In this document: in pieces, positions 16,800 to 24,884 of the stretch
Layout of the letters: every line of letters starts with the position of its first letter
Numbering within the stretch: position 1 is the stretch's first letter
From: Streptomyces puniciscabiei
Lineage (GTDB): Bacteria; Actinomycetota; Actinomycetes; Streptomycetales; Streptomycetaceae
Direction of reading: 5' to 3'
NCBI RefSeq assembly: GCF_006715785.1
Contig: NZ_VFNX01000001.1
Coordinates: forward strand, 3,238,501-3,302,500
DNA length: 64,000 nucleotides
Translations under genes and position numbers: made by a program
The notes under the pieces: model-generated
What the model was told of the DNA's origin: nothing
Databases searched by the model: none
The model's input: only the letters and a program-made list of their open reading frames with translations

Positions 16800-16839
16800 C
16801 ACATGTCGGCAACACGCTGTAGAGACATGTCGACATGTG
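16800..16839. promoter_or_regulatory. CACATGTC / GACATGTG inverted repeat upstream of sigN
   Basis: CACATGTC (16800-16807) and GACATGTG (16832-16839) form an 8-bp inverted repeat; a third half-site GACATGT lies at 16824-16830. It is in the 326-bp gap between the two sigma genes, about 110-150 bp upstream of the sigN start. The rest of this gap holds no ORF I can support. Confidence 0.5.
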
Positions 16840-17013
16840 GGAGGCGAATCCGCCCTGGAAAGAAGGGGTCTGACGCTTTATCGGGACTCAACTGTCGGCA
16901 TCTGTGCTGGTGAGCGATTCGCTCTCGGTGGTGATGCATCGAGCGGGTTTGCGATGCAGGGGGTGATCCCGGGCGTGCTTCCGTGCGCCCGCTGTGCTCC
17001 GTCTCGAGCGCTT

Positions 17014-17898
17014 CTACGCGTCGATGCGATTCGCCGAGCGCAGCCGCTGGAAGCTGCGGGCGAGGAGCCGGGAGACGTGCATCTGGGAGACGCCGAGTTC
17101 CGCACTGATCTGGGACTGGGTGAGATTGCTGTAGTAGCGCAGGAGAAGGATTCTCTGTTCGCGTTCGGGGAGTTGGACGAGCAGATGCCGGATCAGGTCG
17201 CGGTGTTCCACGCCGTCCAGGGCCGGGTCGTCGTAACCGATCCGGTCCAGCAGGCCGGGCAGTCCGTCGCCCTCCTGCGCGGCCTCCAGCGAGGTGGCGT
17301 GGTACGAGCGGCCCGCCTCGATACAGCTGAGCACCTCCTCCTCGCTGATCCTGAGCCGCTCGGCGATCTCGGCGGTGGAGGGGGAGCGGCCGTGCAGCGT
17401 GGTGAGGTCCTCGGTGGCGCTGTTGACCTGCACCCACAGCTCGTGCAGCCGGCGCGGTACGTGGACCGTGCGGACGTTGTCCCGGAAGTACCGTTTGATC
17501 TCGCCGACCACGGTCGGCATCGCGAAGGTCGGGAACTGCACGCCCCGCTCCGGGTCGAACCGGTCGATGGCGTTGATCAGGCCGATGGTGCCGACCTGGA
17601 CCACGTCCTCCATGGGCTCGTTGCGGGAGCGGAAGCGGGCGGCCGCGTAGCGCACGAGCGGGAGGTTCGCCTCGATCAGCGCCCCGCGCACCCGGTGGTG
17701 CTCCGGCGTGCCCGGGGTGAGCTGCTTCAGCTCGGCGAAGAGCACCTGGGTGAGGGCTCGGGTGTCGGCACCGCGCCGCTTCTCGGGAGCCACGGGAGCG
17801 GGGGCGGGGGTGCTCGCCTCCTCCTGGGGCGGCGCAGTACTGGCCGACACGGTCAACGCCACCTCTTCGTCGCTCAATGATCGGTCAAAAGCGGTCAT
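17014..17898 (-). CDS. sigF: SigB/SigF/SigG-family RNA polymerase sigma factor (SigF-like)
   Basis: About 294 aa. The start is ambiguous: in-frame ATGs at 17928, 17913 and 17898 all lack a good Shine-Dalgarno. Region 2 is almost identical to the neighbour's ([20 protein letters not shown]), followed by region 3 ([20 protein letters not shown]) and region 4 ([38 protein letters not shown]). By synteny it corresponds to Streptomyces sigF, a late-sporulation sigma factor. Such factors are usually held by an anti-sigma factor; none is encoded next to it. The symbol is from gene order and family, not from an alignment. Confidence 0.88.
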   Translation of the reverse strand: MTAFDRSLSDEEVALTVSASTAPPQEEASTPAPAPVAPEKRRGADTRALTQVLFAELKQLTPGTPEHHRVRGALIEANLPLVRYAAARFRSRNEPMEDVVQVGTIGLINAIDRFDPERGVQFPTFAMPTVVGEIKRYFRDNVRTVHVPRRLHELWVQVNSATEDLTTLHGRSPSTAEIAERLRISEEEVLSCIEAGRSYHATSLEAAQEGDGLPGLLDRIGYDDPALDGVEHRDLIRHLLVQLPEREQRILLLRYYSNLTQSQISAELGVSQMHVSRLLARSFQRLRSANRIDA

Positions 17899-18000
17899 AG
17901 CATCACAAGACATGTGCACTGTGTGCAAGCACCCGATAACGCCGTGTTGTGTTCAACCACCGACAAGTTGGGGATCGAGTGGAGGTCCAAGACGCATGAA

Positions 18001-18027
18001 AGCCCCCCGCCGTTGCGGCGGGGGGCT
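18001..18027. terminator. hairpin terminator
   Basis: A perfect 12-bp stem AGCCCCCCGCCG / CGGCGGGGGGCT with a TTG loop. It lies 15 nt beyond the stop of the minus-strand Dabb gene, and on that strand it is followed by TTC. Confidence 0.88.
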
Positions 18028-18042
18028 GCCGGGCTGAAGTGG

Positions 18043-18336
18043 TCAGAATTCGTAGTCGGCGATCACCCACGTGGCGAACTCGCGCCACAGCGCGACGCCC
18101 GCCTGATGGGCCGGGTGCTCCAGGTAGCGCTTGAGGGCGTCGGCGTCCTCGACCGCCGAGTTGATCGCGAAGGCGTAGGCGATCGGCCGGTCGCTGATGT
18201 TCCAGCCGCACTCCCAGAAGCGCAGCTCCTCGATCTGGCCGCCGAGGGCCCGGAAGGCCTCCACGCCCGCCACGACCCGCGGATCGTCGCGCTCGACGCC
18301 CTCGTTGAGCTTGAAGAGGACCAGGTGGCGGATCAT
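18043..18336 (-). CDS. Dabb (stress-responsive A/B barrel) domain protein
   Basis: 97 aa, the full length of a single dimeric alpha/beta barrel domain. Characteristic segments are MIRHLVLFKLNEGV at the N-terminus, the helix VVAGVEAFRALGGQIEELRF, the segment YAFAINSAVEDADALKRYLEHPAHQ and the terminal strand FATWVIADYEF. Family members bind small hydrophobic ligands or have unknown roles. It is followed, in the direction of transcription, by a strong terminator. Confidence 0.92.
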   Translation of the reverse strand: MIRHLVLFKLNEGVERDDPRVVAGVEAFRALGGQIEELRFWECGWNISDRPIAYAFAINSAVEDADALKRYLEHPAHQAGVALWREFATWVIADYEF

Positions 18337-18346
18337 GGGGTGTACC

Positions 18347-18526
18347 TCAGCTCTTTCCTCCGTTGGCGACCCACGTCATGAAGTCGCCCACGGCCTTGGC
18401 CGCGTCCGATATGCCCTCGAAGACTATCTGGACGTAGTGGGCCGCCTTGGGCGGGTCCGTGATGATCACGTACAGCGCGAAGACCACGAGCACGTATACG
18501 GCGATCTTCTTGGCATTCACCGCCAC
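18347..18526 (-). CDS. small membrane protein
   Basis: 59 aa from GTG 18526, chosen because GGGAGG lies 5 nt upstream; a GTG two codons later is also possible. One TM helix (KIAVYVLVVFALYVIIT) is followed by an amphipathic C-terminal segment (VQIVFEGISDAAKAVGDFM). The function is unknown. It is transcribed towards the Dabb gene (10-nt gap) and is probably in its operon. Confidence 0.75.
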   Translation of the reverse strand: MAVNAKKIAVYVLVVFALYVIITDPPKAAHYVQIVFEGISDAAKAVGDFMTWVANGGKS

Positions 18527-18676
18527 CGCGGCCTCCCCTGTCCGTGCGCCCCTGCTGCCGGCCGCGAGTGTAACCTTCACGCCTCTTCCCGGGACCAACG
18601 GCCCGCCGCCCCGGGTCCTTTGCCGGGCCCGCCGGGAGGGCCCGCAGACGCACGAAGGCGCCGTCCACAGACGCAC

Positions 18677-18706
18677 GAAGGGCCCCGTCTTGCGACGAGG
18701 CCCTTC
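18677..18706 (-). terminator. hairpin terminator after tRNA-Ser(CGA)
   Basis: GAAGGGCC (18677-18684) pairs with GGCCCTTC (18699-18706), with an inner GTC/GAC pair. It lies 6 nt beyond the 3' end of the minus-strand tRNA. Confidence 0.75.
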
Positions 18707-18712
18707 TTCGAG

Positions 18713-18797
18713 CGGTAGCGGAGGGATTTGAACCCTCGGTGACTTGCGCCACACTCGCTTTCGAGGCGAGCTCCTTCGGCCGCTCGGACACGCTACC
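18713..18797 (-). tRNA. tRNA-Ser (anticodon CGA)
   Basis: 85-nt class II tRNA read on the minus strand: acceptor GGTAGCG / CGCTACC, discriminator G, anticodon CGA (complement of 18761-18763) in loop CTCGAAA, a long variable arm, and T arm GGTTCAAATCC. It decodes UCG, a frequent Ser codon in this genome. Confidence 0.97.
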
Positions 18798-18842
18798 GAG
18801 GGAGACCTTACAGCACGCAGGGGCGTGCTCAGAAATCGGTAT

Positions 18843-19274
18843 TCACCGGTCCCGGAAAAACTCGGTGAGGACGCGCGCGCATTCCGCCGCGAGTACGCCC
18901 TCGACGACCTCCGGGCGGTGATTGAGCCGCCGGTCGCGGATCACGTCCCACAGCGAGCCCGCCGCGCCCGCCTTCTCGTCCCGGGCGCCGTAGACGACCC
19001 GGTCGACGCGGGACTGGACGATCGCGCCCGCGCACATCGTGCACGGTTCCAGGGTGACCACGAGCGTGCAGCCGGCCAGCCGCCACTCCCCGAGCAGGGC
19101 GGCGGCCCGCCGGATCGCGAGGACCTCCGCGTGGGCCGTGGGATCGCCGGTGGCCTCGCGCTCGTTGTGCCCGACGGCGAGCACCGTCGTACCGTCCGGG
19201 GACAGCACGACGGCGCCGACGGGGACGTCCCCGCCCGGGACCGCCCGCCCGGCCTCGGCCAGGGCGAGCCGCAT
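18843..19274 (-). CDS. tadA: tRNA-specific adenosine deaminase
   Basis: 143 aa from ATG 19274. It deaminates the wobble A34 of tRNA-Arg(ACG) to inosine; that tRNA is encoded at 439-511. The zinc/catalytic signature is complete: HAEVLAI (zinc His and proton-shuttle Glu) and PCTMCAGAIVQSRV (two zinc Cys). MRLALAEAG aligns with the usual first helix, but the reading frame stays open upstream, and a longer start using a non-standard codon near 19338 is possible. It lies downstream of its partner gene, 56 nt away with this start. Confidence 0.94.
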   Translation of the reverse strand: MRLALAEAGRAVPGGDVPVGAVVLSPDGTTVLAVGHNEREATGDPTAHAEVLAIRRAAALLGEWRLAGCTLVVTLEPCTMCAGAIVQSRVDRVVYGARDEKAGAAGSLWDVIRDRRLNHRPEVVEGVLAAECARVLTEFFRDR

Positions 19275-19330
19275 CGCTGCCCGCCAGCGGTCGCGTACGG
19301 GATCCGGGGCGGCGGCCGGGTTCTCGACGG

Positions 19331-19888
19331 TCAGCGGACGGTCTCCAGCACCTCCGAGGCGCCCAGCGCCTCGGCGATGGTGCCCAGCGCGTCGTCGGCG
19401 TCCAGCGAGCGCAGCTCCTTCTCGCTGATGCCCAGGTCGTCGAGGATCTGGCTGTCGCCCACCGGGCTGTGCGGAACGGCGTCGGCGGCGGCGCCCTCCT
19501 CGTCGTCCTCGTCGGACTCGGACTCGCCGTCCTCGGTGCCGTCGAGGTCGAGGGAGTCCAGGTCGGGGCCGTCGTCGGCACCCGGCTCCCGGCCGAGCAG
19601 CTCGTCGGTGAGCAGCAGCTCGCCGTACGCGCTGCGCTGGGCGGCGGCCGCGTCCGAGACGTAGATGCGAGGGTCGTCCTCGCCGTCCACGCGGACGACA
19701 CCGAACCACGCGTCCTCCTGCTCGATCAGCACGAGCACCGTGTCCTCGTCGGGAGAGGCTTCCCGGGCCAGGTCGGCAAGATCCGACAGGGTCTCCACAT
19801 CGTCGAGCTCTGTGTCGCTCGCTTCCCACCCGTCTTCGGTGCGCGCGAGCAGTGCGGCGAAGTACACCGTGACTCTCCCACTGGTCAT
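19331..19888 (-). CDS. tRNA adenosine deaminase-associated protein
   Basis: 185 aa, of the actinobacterial family always found next to tadA. The N-terminal half is a mixed alpha/beta domain (VTVYFAALLARTEDGWEASD; VLVLIEQEDAWFGVVRVDG). A highly acidic Asp/Glu/Ser linker (about 105-140) follows, then a C-terminal helical segment (ILDDLGISEKELRSLDADDALGTIAEALGASEVLE). The biochemical role is unknown. Gene order suggests that it assists or regulates TadA. Confidence 0.9.
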   Translation of the reverse strand: MTSGRVTVYFAALLARTEDGWEASDTELDDVETLSDLADLAREASPDEDTVLVLIEQEDAWFGVVRVDGEDDPRIYVSDAAAAQRSAYGELLLTDELLGREPGADDGPDLDSLDLDGTEDGESESDEDDEEGAAADAVPHSPVGDSQILDDLGISEKELRSLDADDALGTIAEALGASEVLETVR

Positions 19889-20204
19889 AGGCGTGCCGGT
19901 TGGGGGTCCCCCCGGCGGAGGTAGTTGGGCGGAGGCGGCTTGGGCTCCGAGCCCCGCCCACTCGGAATCGTGGCAGAAACATGGCTGTCAGGGGACGTCT
20001 TCGGCTCCCTGTGTCTTGCGCGTTCGTTGCCGCCACCTGCGGATCGTACGCGGCTTTTCCGCGGACTCACGCACGCCCACCTCGCAAACGCCGCTGTGTG
20101 CGCGGATCTTCCTCGCTCCGGAACCGCCGCAGAACTTCCTTACCGTGTCGTGCCCCAGAGAAATCCGAAGAGGAATCCCAGGAGTGTCGCTCCCCTCGGT
20201 CGGT
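19889..20204. other. 316-bp gap without a supported gene
   Basis: Between two minus-strand genes. The part nearest 19888 must hold the promoter and ribosome site of the tadA operon. I see no ORF with a credible start, no tRNA and no strong hairpin. Confidence 0.6.
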
Positions 20205-20444
20205 CTACCAGCGGAACGTCCGCATGCGCATCGCGTGCCGCAGCCGGGCGGCCTTGGCGCGCCGCGGCTGGACCCGGGCGCGCAGCGCGCGGGCCTCGGC
20301 GAGGTCACGCAGGAACTGGGCGCGCCGGCGCCGCCGCTCGGCGTCCGTCTCGGGTACGGCGCCGCGTATCGCGGGCTCGCCGGTGCCCCGGGTGTCCTCG
20401 GCGTCCCCGGGCGTGTTCTCGGGAAGGTCAGGCAGGTCCGGCAC
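20205..20444 (-). CDS. small basic actinobacterial protein
   Basis: 79 aa from GTG 20444. An acidic, Pro-rich N-terminal half is followed by a strongly basic helix ([26 protein letters not shown]) ending [10 protein letters not shown]. That pattern suggests nucleic-acid or ribosome binding, but I know of no assigned function. The conserved basic tail and consistent position before upp argue that it is a real gene. It is divergent from upp with a 130-bp gap. Confidence 0.72.
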   Translation of the reverse strand: MPDLPDLPENTPGDAEDTRGTGEPAIRGAVPETDAERRRRRAQFLRDLAEARALRARVQPRRAKAARLRHAMRMRTFRW

Positions 20445-20574
20445 GTCACACCACCCCAGTTCCGTCCTTCCCACTTTCCCTCGGACGGCCGCTTCGATGC
20501 CAGGGCCGCACGGGGGGTCAGGGCCGCGGGTACGCCGGACGGGTGGGGGCTGCGGCGCGGGTACCGTTAGGGGC

Positions 20575-21210
20575 ATGCGTCTCCACGTCGTCGACCACCC
20601 CCTGGTCGCCCACAAGCTCACCACGCTGCGCGACCAGCGCACCGACTCCGCGACCTTCCGCCGGCTCGCCGACGAACTGGTCACCCTGCTCGCCTACGAG
20701 GCCACGCGGGACGTGCGCACCGATGCGGTCGACATCCGGACGCCGGTCGCGCAGACGACCGGCGTCAAGCTCGCCCGCCCGCGCCCGCTGGTCGTGCCGA
20801 TCCTGCGCGCCGGCCTCGGCATGCTGGACGGCATGGTGCGGCTGCTGCCGACCGCCGAGGTGGGCTTCCTGGGCATGATCCGCAACGAGGAGACGCTGCA
20901 GGCCTCCACCTACGCCTCGCGCATGCCGGAGGACCTCTCGGGCCGCCAGGTGTACGTCCTGGACCCGATGCTGGCCACGGGGGGCACGCTGGTCGCCGCG
21001 ATCCAGGAGCTCATCAAGCGGGGCGCCGACGACGTCACCGCCGTGGTGCTGCTCGCCGCTCCCGAGGGCGTCGAGCTCATGGAGCGGGAGCTGGCGGGGA
21101 CGCCGGTGACGGTGGTGACGGCGGCTGTGGACGACCACCTCAACGAGCATGGGTACATCGTGCCGGGGCTGGGGGACGCCGGGGACCGTCTCTACGGCGC
21201 TGCCGAGTAG
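20575..21210 (+). CDS. upp: uracil phosphoribosyltransferase
   Basis: 211 aa, the normal length. It converts uracil plus PRPP to UMP (pyrimidine salvage). Family segments visible are [47 protein letters not shown] (PRPP-binding loop) and [16 protein letters not shown] (uracil binding). TACCGT at 20562-20567 ends 7 nt before ATG 20575 with no Shine-Dalgarno, so translation is probably leaderless. Confidence 0.97.
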   Translation: MRLHVVDHPLVAHKLTTLRDQRTDSATFRRLADELVTLLAYEATRDVRTDAVDIRTPVAQTTGVKLARPRPLVVPILRAGLGMLDGMVRLLPTAEVGFLGMIRNEETLQASTYASRMPEDLSGRQVYVLDPMLATGGTLVAAIQELIKRGADDVTAVVLLAAPEGVELMERELAGTPVTVVTAAVDDHLNEHGYIVPGLGDAGDRLYGAAE

Positions 21211-21227
21211 TTCGCGCGGCTCATGGG

Positions 21228-21245
21228 GCGCCCCTCGCGGGGCGC
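21228..21245. terminator. hairpin between convergent upp and LytR_C genes
   Basis: A compact perfect hairpin GCGCCCC-TCGC-GGGGCGC followed by TTCTC, 18 nt after the upp stop and just outside the stop of the convergent gene at 21249. Confidence 0.85.
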
Positions 21246-21248
21246 TTC

Positions 21249-21881
21249 TCAGCAGCTCTTCTTCGTGGATGCCGTCGGTGCGGGGGCGGTCAGCTTGGTC
21301 AGGGCCTGGTCCGCGGCCGCCGGCGTGGCCAGGCTCTTGAAGCCGTCCCCGAGGATGAGGTCGAGATCGGCGCCCTTGCGGGTGTCGGTGCGCTGTTCGG
21401 CACCGGAGAGCTGCGTGCCCAGTACCGCCAGTGAGGTGTTCTGCGCGGAGGCCGGGCCGAGCAGCATCCCGGCGGTCTTGACCTTCTTGTCGAACTGCCC
21501 GGGCGCGTTGCCCACGTTGCCGATGCGGAAGCCCCGCTTCTTCAGCTCGTCGGCGGTGGCCTTGGCCAGCCCGGTGCGCGCGGTGGCGTTGTAGACGTTG
21601 ACGGTGATCTGGCCCGGCTTGGGCAGGGACCTCACCTGTGCGGCCGTATCGGCCTTGGTGTGGCAGCCGGTCTTCGCGCCGGCCGTCGTGCTCTTCTTGG
21701 CGCCGCCGGTGAAGACGTCGATGAGCTGCAGGGTGCCCCAGCCGATCAGGCCGAGCACGGCGACGGACGCCACCACGGCGGCCACGAGCCTGGCGCGTCG
21801 GCGCGGCGGGCGCATCCGAGGGTATTTGTCCCCCGTGATCCGGTACTGGCCGCCCATGCCAGGGGGAGTGAGCATGCTCAT
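21249..21881 (-). CDS. envelope protein with LytR C-terminal domain
   Basis: 210 aa. A short cytoplasmic basic N-terminus precedes one TM helix (RARLVAAVVASVAVLGLIGW, about residues 28-50) and an extracytoplasmic LytR_C domain (ITVNVYNATARTGLAKATADELKKRGFRIGNVGNAP ... TSLAVLGTQL ... ADLDLILGDGFKSL). The LCP catalytic domain is absent, so this is a stand-alone accessory of the LytR_C type, presumably in cell-wall polymer handling. Confidence 0.9.
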   Translation of the reverse strand: MSMLTPPGMGGQYRITGDKYPRMRPPRRRARLVAAVVASVAVLGLIGWGTLQLIDVFTGGAKKSTTAGAKTGCHTKADTAAQVRSLPKPGQITVNVYNATARTGLAKATADELKKRGFRIGNVGNAPGQFDKKVKTAGMLLGPASAQNTSLAVLGTQLSGAEQRTDTRKGADLDLILGDGFKSLATPAAADQALTKLTAPAPTASTKKSC

Positions 21882-21986
21882 GGGCGCAGCGTAGTGCGCC
21901 CGAGCGGCGCTGCCTATTAGATGATCAGTCGATGCCGCTCAGCGGAACCCGAAAGGGTCAAGGGTCAAGGACCGTGTCGCGCCGGG

Positions 21987-22283
21987 TCAGTCGAGTTCGA
22001 GCACGCGCGCGTGCAGCACCTGGCGCTGCTGGAGCGCGGCGCGGACCGCGCGGTGCAGCCCGTCCTCCAGGTAGAGGTCGCCCTGCCACTTCACGACGTG
22101 CGCGAAGAGGTCGCCGTAGAACGTCGAGTCCTCCGCCAGCAGGGTCTCCAGGTCGAGCTGCTGCTTGGTGGTCACGAGCTGATCGAGGCGGACCGGGCGC
22201 GGCGCGACGTCCGCCCACTGCCGGGTGCTTTCCCGGCCGTGGTCGGGGTACGGCCGGCCGTTTCCGATGCGCTTGAAGATCAC
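21987..22283 (-). CDS. conserved actinobacterial protein (ParB/Srx-like small domain)
   Basis: 98 aa. The sequence is compact and charged: PRPVRLDQLVTTKQQLDLETLL, then STFYGDLFAHVVKWQGDLYLEDGLHRAVRAALQQR. The .L.DG.HR. arrangement is reminiscent of ParB/sulfiredoxin-like folds (ED.LHR), and some homologues carry toxin-antitoxin annotations I cannot confirm. No partner toxin is adjacent. The function is unknown; the conserved genomic position next to the LytR_C gene supports it as real. Confidence 0.82.
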   Translation of the reverse strand: MIFKRIGNGRPYPDHGRESTRQWADVAPRPVRLDQLVTTKQQLDLETLLAEDSTFYGDLFAHVVKWQGDLYLEDGLHRAVRAALQQRQVLHARVLELD

Positions 22284-22474
22284 ACGGAAAGCCTACCGGT
22301 CAAGACCTTCCGGGCGCAGCCATGGCGGCCGAGTGCGGCGCTTGAAAAGATGCGGCAAACGGGTCATATACGGATGTCCCCCTCCGTATCCAGCACGGCT
22401 GTGGACCGCGGGCCGACGGCGTTCGGTGTTCGGCGCGGTCCGGCGGAGGCGGTGGCGCCCCCGCCGGGCCCGGT

Positions 22475-22603
22475 TCAGCGGTCGTCCCGGTCCTCGGGCG
22501 GCCGCTGCGGTTCTTCCTTCTTGCGCTCCGGCTCGGGTGCCGTCGCCCGCCGGGCCTCCGCGCGCAGCAGGGCGCGCAGGACGGCGTAGGGATCCATGGG
22601 CAT
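22475..22603 (-). CDS. very small charged protein
   Basis: 42 aa. ATG 22603 has AAGGAG 10 nt upstream (a second ATG two codons on, 22597, is possible). It starts MPMDPYAVLRALLRAEARRA and ends in a charged, disordered tail (KKEEPQRPPEDRDDR). The function is unknown. The good ribosome site and codon use favour a real gene. Confidence 0.6.
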   Translation of the reverse strand: MPMDPYAVLRALLRAEARRATAPEPERKKEEPQRPPEDRDDR

Positions 22604-22667
22604 GGCTGTGCTGCTCCTTGCGTCTGACTGACCTGTTGACCGGCCTTTCGCGGGGACGCGGGTGACG

Positions 22668-22988
22668 TCAGCAGCGCAGGACCACCGTGCGGAGCAGGGG
22701 CAGGGTGTACGGCACCCGAGGCGCGCCGGGGCAGGGCCGTGCCGCCGGCCGGGCGGGCGCCGGGTCGGGGAGGGGCGCGGGGCGCTCGGGTGCGCCGGCC
22801 CGGTGGACGGCCTGGGCGGGCGGCCGCAGGAGGGCGTCGAGGGCGTCGTGGTCGAAGGTCTCGGCGGAGGCGCCCAGCGCCGGGGCCGCCTCGGCCTGCA
22901 CATGGGCGCCGGGCACCCACAGGGCGAGGAGCAGCACGAGCACCCGCAGCCAGGTACGGCTGCGGGAGAAGCTCCCGGTCCCGCTCAC
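22668..22988 (-). CDS. small secreted or membrane-anchored Pro/Ala-rich protein
   Basis: About 106 aa from GTG 22988 (weak ribosome site, so the start is uncertain). An N-terminal signal sequence (SRTWLRVLVLLLALWVPGAHVQA, cleavage expected after AHVQA or AEA) is followed by a low-complexity Pro/Ala stretch and the C-terminus LLRTVVLRC. No domain was recognised. It is 64 nt upstream of the 42-aa gene on the same strand. Confidence 0.55.
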   Translation of the reverse strand: MSGTGSFSRSRTWLRVLVLLLALWVPGAHVQAEAAPALGASAETFDHDALDALLRPPAQAVHRAGAPERPAPLPDPAPARPAARPCPGAPRVPYTLPLLRTVVLRC

Positions 22989-23072
22989 ATGGGGTGTGTC
23001 CCCGGAGCGTGCGGGGAGTGCTGCACGCCGGGCCCGAGATCCGCCCGCACGGCGTAGGCCCTCTCGTCGAAC

Positions 23073-23300
23073 TCCCTCCCCCGGCCTTCGGCCGGGCGGT
23101 GCCCCCGGCCCCGCGACGCCATGCACGCTCCCCCGAAGGGGGGCACCCCCAGTCGCCGCACCGGCCCCGGGCCCAAGTACGTCCAGTACGAGGGCCAGGG
23201 CCCGGCGCTCCCCCCGGCCTTCGGGGGGAGGGCCCCCAGAGCACGCACCTACGGCATCGATAGCCTCCCCCCGCTCGAACATGGCTCGCGCGGGGGCACC
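23073..23300. repeat. cluster of palindromic intergenic elements
   Basis: Three GC hairpins in the 399-bp gene-free gap 22989-23387: CCCGGCC-TTC-GGCCGGG (23080-23096), CCCCC-GAA-GGGGGG (about 23130-23143) and CTCCCCCC...GGGGGGAG (23208-23230). Between them lie GTAC-N5-GTAC and GGGCCC motifs. The tract resembles repeated intergenic sequences I have seen in other Streptomyces chromosomes. No gene is supported here. Confidence 0.6.
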
Positions 23301-23387
23301 TCCCATCGCGGCGGGCGCGAGGCCCGCCCTCCTGGCGGACGGCGGGAGACGACAGGGCCTAGGAATCGGGGCCGTGGTTGACGCCGT

Positions 23388-24056
23388 TCACACCGTGTGG
23401 GGGACCGCCTTGGCCCGGCCGCGGATGCCGAACGCGGTGACGATCTCCCCGATGCCCACCGCGACCAGCCAGATGCCGGCGACGAGGGTCAGCACGGCGA
23501 CCGACCGGAACGGCGAGTCGATGAGCACGATCCCGGCGATGAAGGTGACGACCCCGAGGCAGATCTGCCACCCCCGGGCGGGCATCCGCGAGTCGTGCAG
23601 GGCGGCCAGGGTCTGGGTGATCCCGCGGATCAGCCAGCCGATGCCGATCCACAGGGCGAGCAGCAGGATCGACTGCATGGGCCCGCGGAAGCAGAACAGG
23701 CCGAGCAGCATCGACAGGGCGCCGCTGATGAACGCCAGTACCCGCAGCGAGGTCGCCCGGTGTGTGCCGAACGCGGCGACCAGCTGGAAGACGCCGCTGA
23801 TCACGAGGTAGATCCCGAACAGGACGCCCGCGGCGAGCAGGGAGGCGCCGGGCCACACGAGCACCAGGACGCCGAGGACCAGTGAGGCGATCCCGGTGCC
23901 CAGGACGACCTGCCAGGCGGCCCGGGACAGGGCGTGCAGCGGTCCCTCGAACGGCGGCTCGGGCTCCCGCCGCTCGCCCGGGGGCGCGGTCGCGTGCACA
24001 TTCCGGTCGTCGTACTCCCGGCCCCACTCCGGGCCACTGCTGGGTGCCTCGGTCAT
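23388..24056 (-). CDS. HdeD/DUF308-type six-TM membrane protein
   Basis: 222 aa. A hydrophilic N-terminus (about 45 residues) precedes six TM helices arranged as three DUF308-like hairpins (VVLGTGIASLVLGVLVLVWP; LAAGVLFGIYLVISGVFQLV; LAFISGALSMLLGLFCF; ILLLALWIGIGWLIRGI; WQICLGVVTFIAGIVLI; SVAVLTLVAGIWLVAVGI). In enterobacteria HdeD is linked to acid stress. The actinobacterial role is unknown. Confidence 0.9.
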   Translation of the reverse strand: MTEAPSSGPEWGREYDDRNVHATAPPGERREPEPPFEGPLHALSRAAWQVVLGTGIASLVLGVLVLVWPGASLLAAGVLFGIYLVISGVFQLVAAFGTHRATSLRVLAFISGALSMLLGLFCFRGPMQSILLLALWIGIGWLIRGITQTLAALHDSRMPARGWQICLGVVTFIAGIVLIDSPFRSVAVLTLVAGIWLVAVGIGEIVTAFGIRGRAKAVPHTV

Positions 24057-24144
24057 GGTTCATGCTGTGAACGGCGGGGGCGGGGCGGCCACCAGGAAGA
24101 GCCCGGTCGGGTGACGCCGGCACGGAGCACCGGCCCCGCAGGAG

Positions 24145-24753
24145 TCACCCCTGCTTCCCGCCGCCCTTCGCCGCTTTCGCCGCCGCCTTCATCTCCTGTT
24201 TGTGCGCCCGGACCTTGGCCAGCGACTCGGGTCCGGTGATGTCGGCGACGGACCGGAAGGACTCGCGCTCGCCGTACGCCCCCGCGGCCTCCCGCCAGCC
24301 CTTCGGCGTGACGCCGAGCTGCTTGCCGAGCAGCGCGAGGAAGATCTGGGCCTTCTGCTTGCCGAACCCGGGCAGGTCCTCCAGTCGTTCCAGCAGCTCG
24401 GTACCGGTCGGCACGTCCCGCCAGACCGCCTCCGCGTCCCCGTCGTAGTGCTCGACGAGGTACTGGCACAGCTGCTGGATGCGCTTGGCCATCGAGCCCG
24501 GGTAACGGTGCACGGCCGGCTTCTCGGCGAGCAGCGCGGCGAAGGCCTCCGGGTCCATCGCGGCGATGTCGTGCGCGTCGAGGTCTCCGGCCGCTCCGAC
24601 GCCGAGCCGGTCGGCGATGGTCCGGGGACCCTTGAACGCCCACTCCATGGGGACCTGCTGGTCGAGCAGCATGCCGGTGAGCGCGGCGAGCGGGGACCGC
24701 CCGAGCAGCGCGTCGGCGTCGCGGTCCTGGGCGAGGTGCAGGGTGACGTCCAT
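24145..24753 (-). CDS. HhH-GPD base-excision DNA repair family protein
   Basis: 202 aa from ATG 24753. It carries the helix-hairpin-helix segment LEDLPGFGKQKAQIFLALLGKQLG, preceded by helices typical of the endonuclease III/AlkA superfamily (LTGMLLDQQVPMEWAFKGPRTIADRLG). A C-terminal Lys/Ala-rich tail follows. The canonical catalytic Lys/Asp pair is not obvious in the usual places, so glycosylase activity is uncertain. Confidence 0.87.
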   Translation of the reverse strand: MDVTLHLAQDRDADALLGRSPLAALTGMLLDQQVPMEWAFKGPRTIADRLGVGAAGDLDAHDIAAMDPEAFAALLAEKPAVHRYPGSMAKRIQQLCQYLVEHYDGDAEAVWRDVPTGTELLERLEDLPGFGKQKAQIFLALLGKQLGVTPKGWREAAGAYGERESFRSVADITGPESLAKVRAHKQEMKAAAKAAKGGGKQG

Positions 24754-24846
24754 GCGTCGATGGTGGCCCGGCGGCGCGCGCGGCGCAGCCGGGGTGGTCC
24801 GACGGCCCCTCCGCATCTCGCGTACGATCCCCTCACAGGAGTGAAG

Positions 24847-24865
24847 TTAGGCAAGGCTAACCTAA
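24847..24865 (+). promoter_or_regulatory. iron box (DmdR1/DtxR-type operator)
   Basis: TTAGGCAAGGCTAACCTAA is a 19-bp imperfect palindrome matching the actinobacterial iron-box pattern TTAGGTTAGGCTNACCTAA at nearly every position. It is 19 bp upstream of the penicillin-acylase-like gene. Iron-loaded DmdR/DtxR would repress this operon; low iron would switch it on. Confidence 0.92.
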
Positions 24866-24884
24866 AGTAGAAGAGGGTGCCCGG

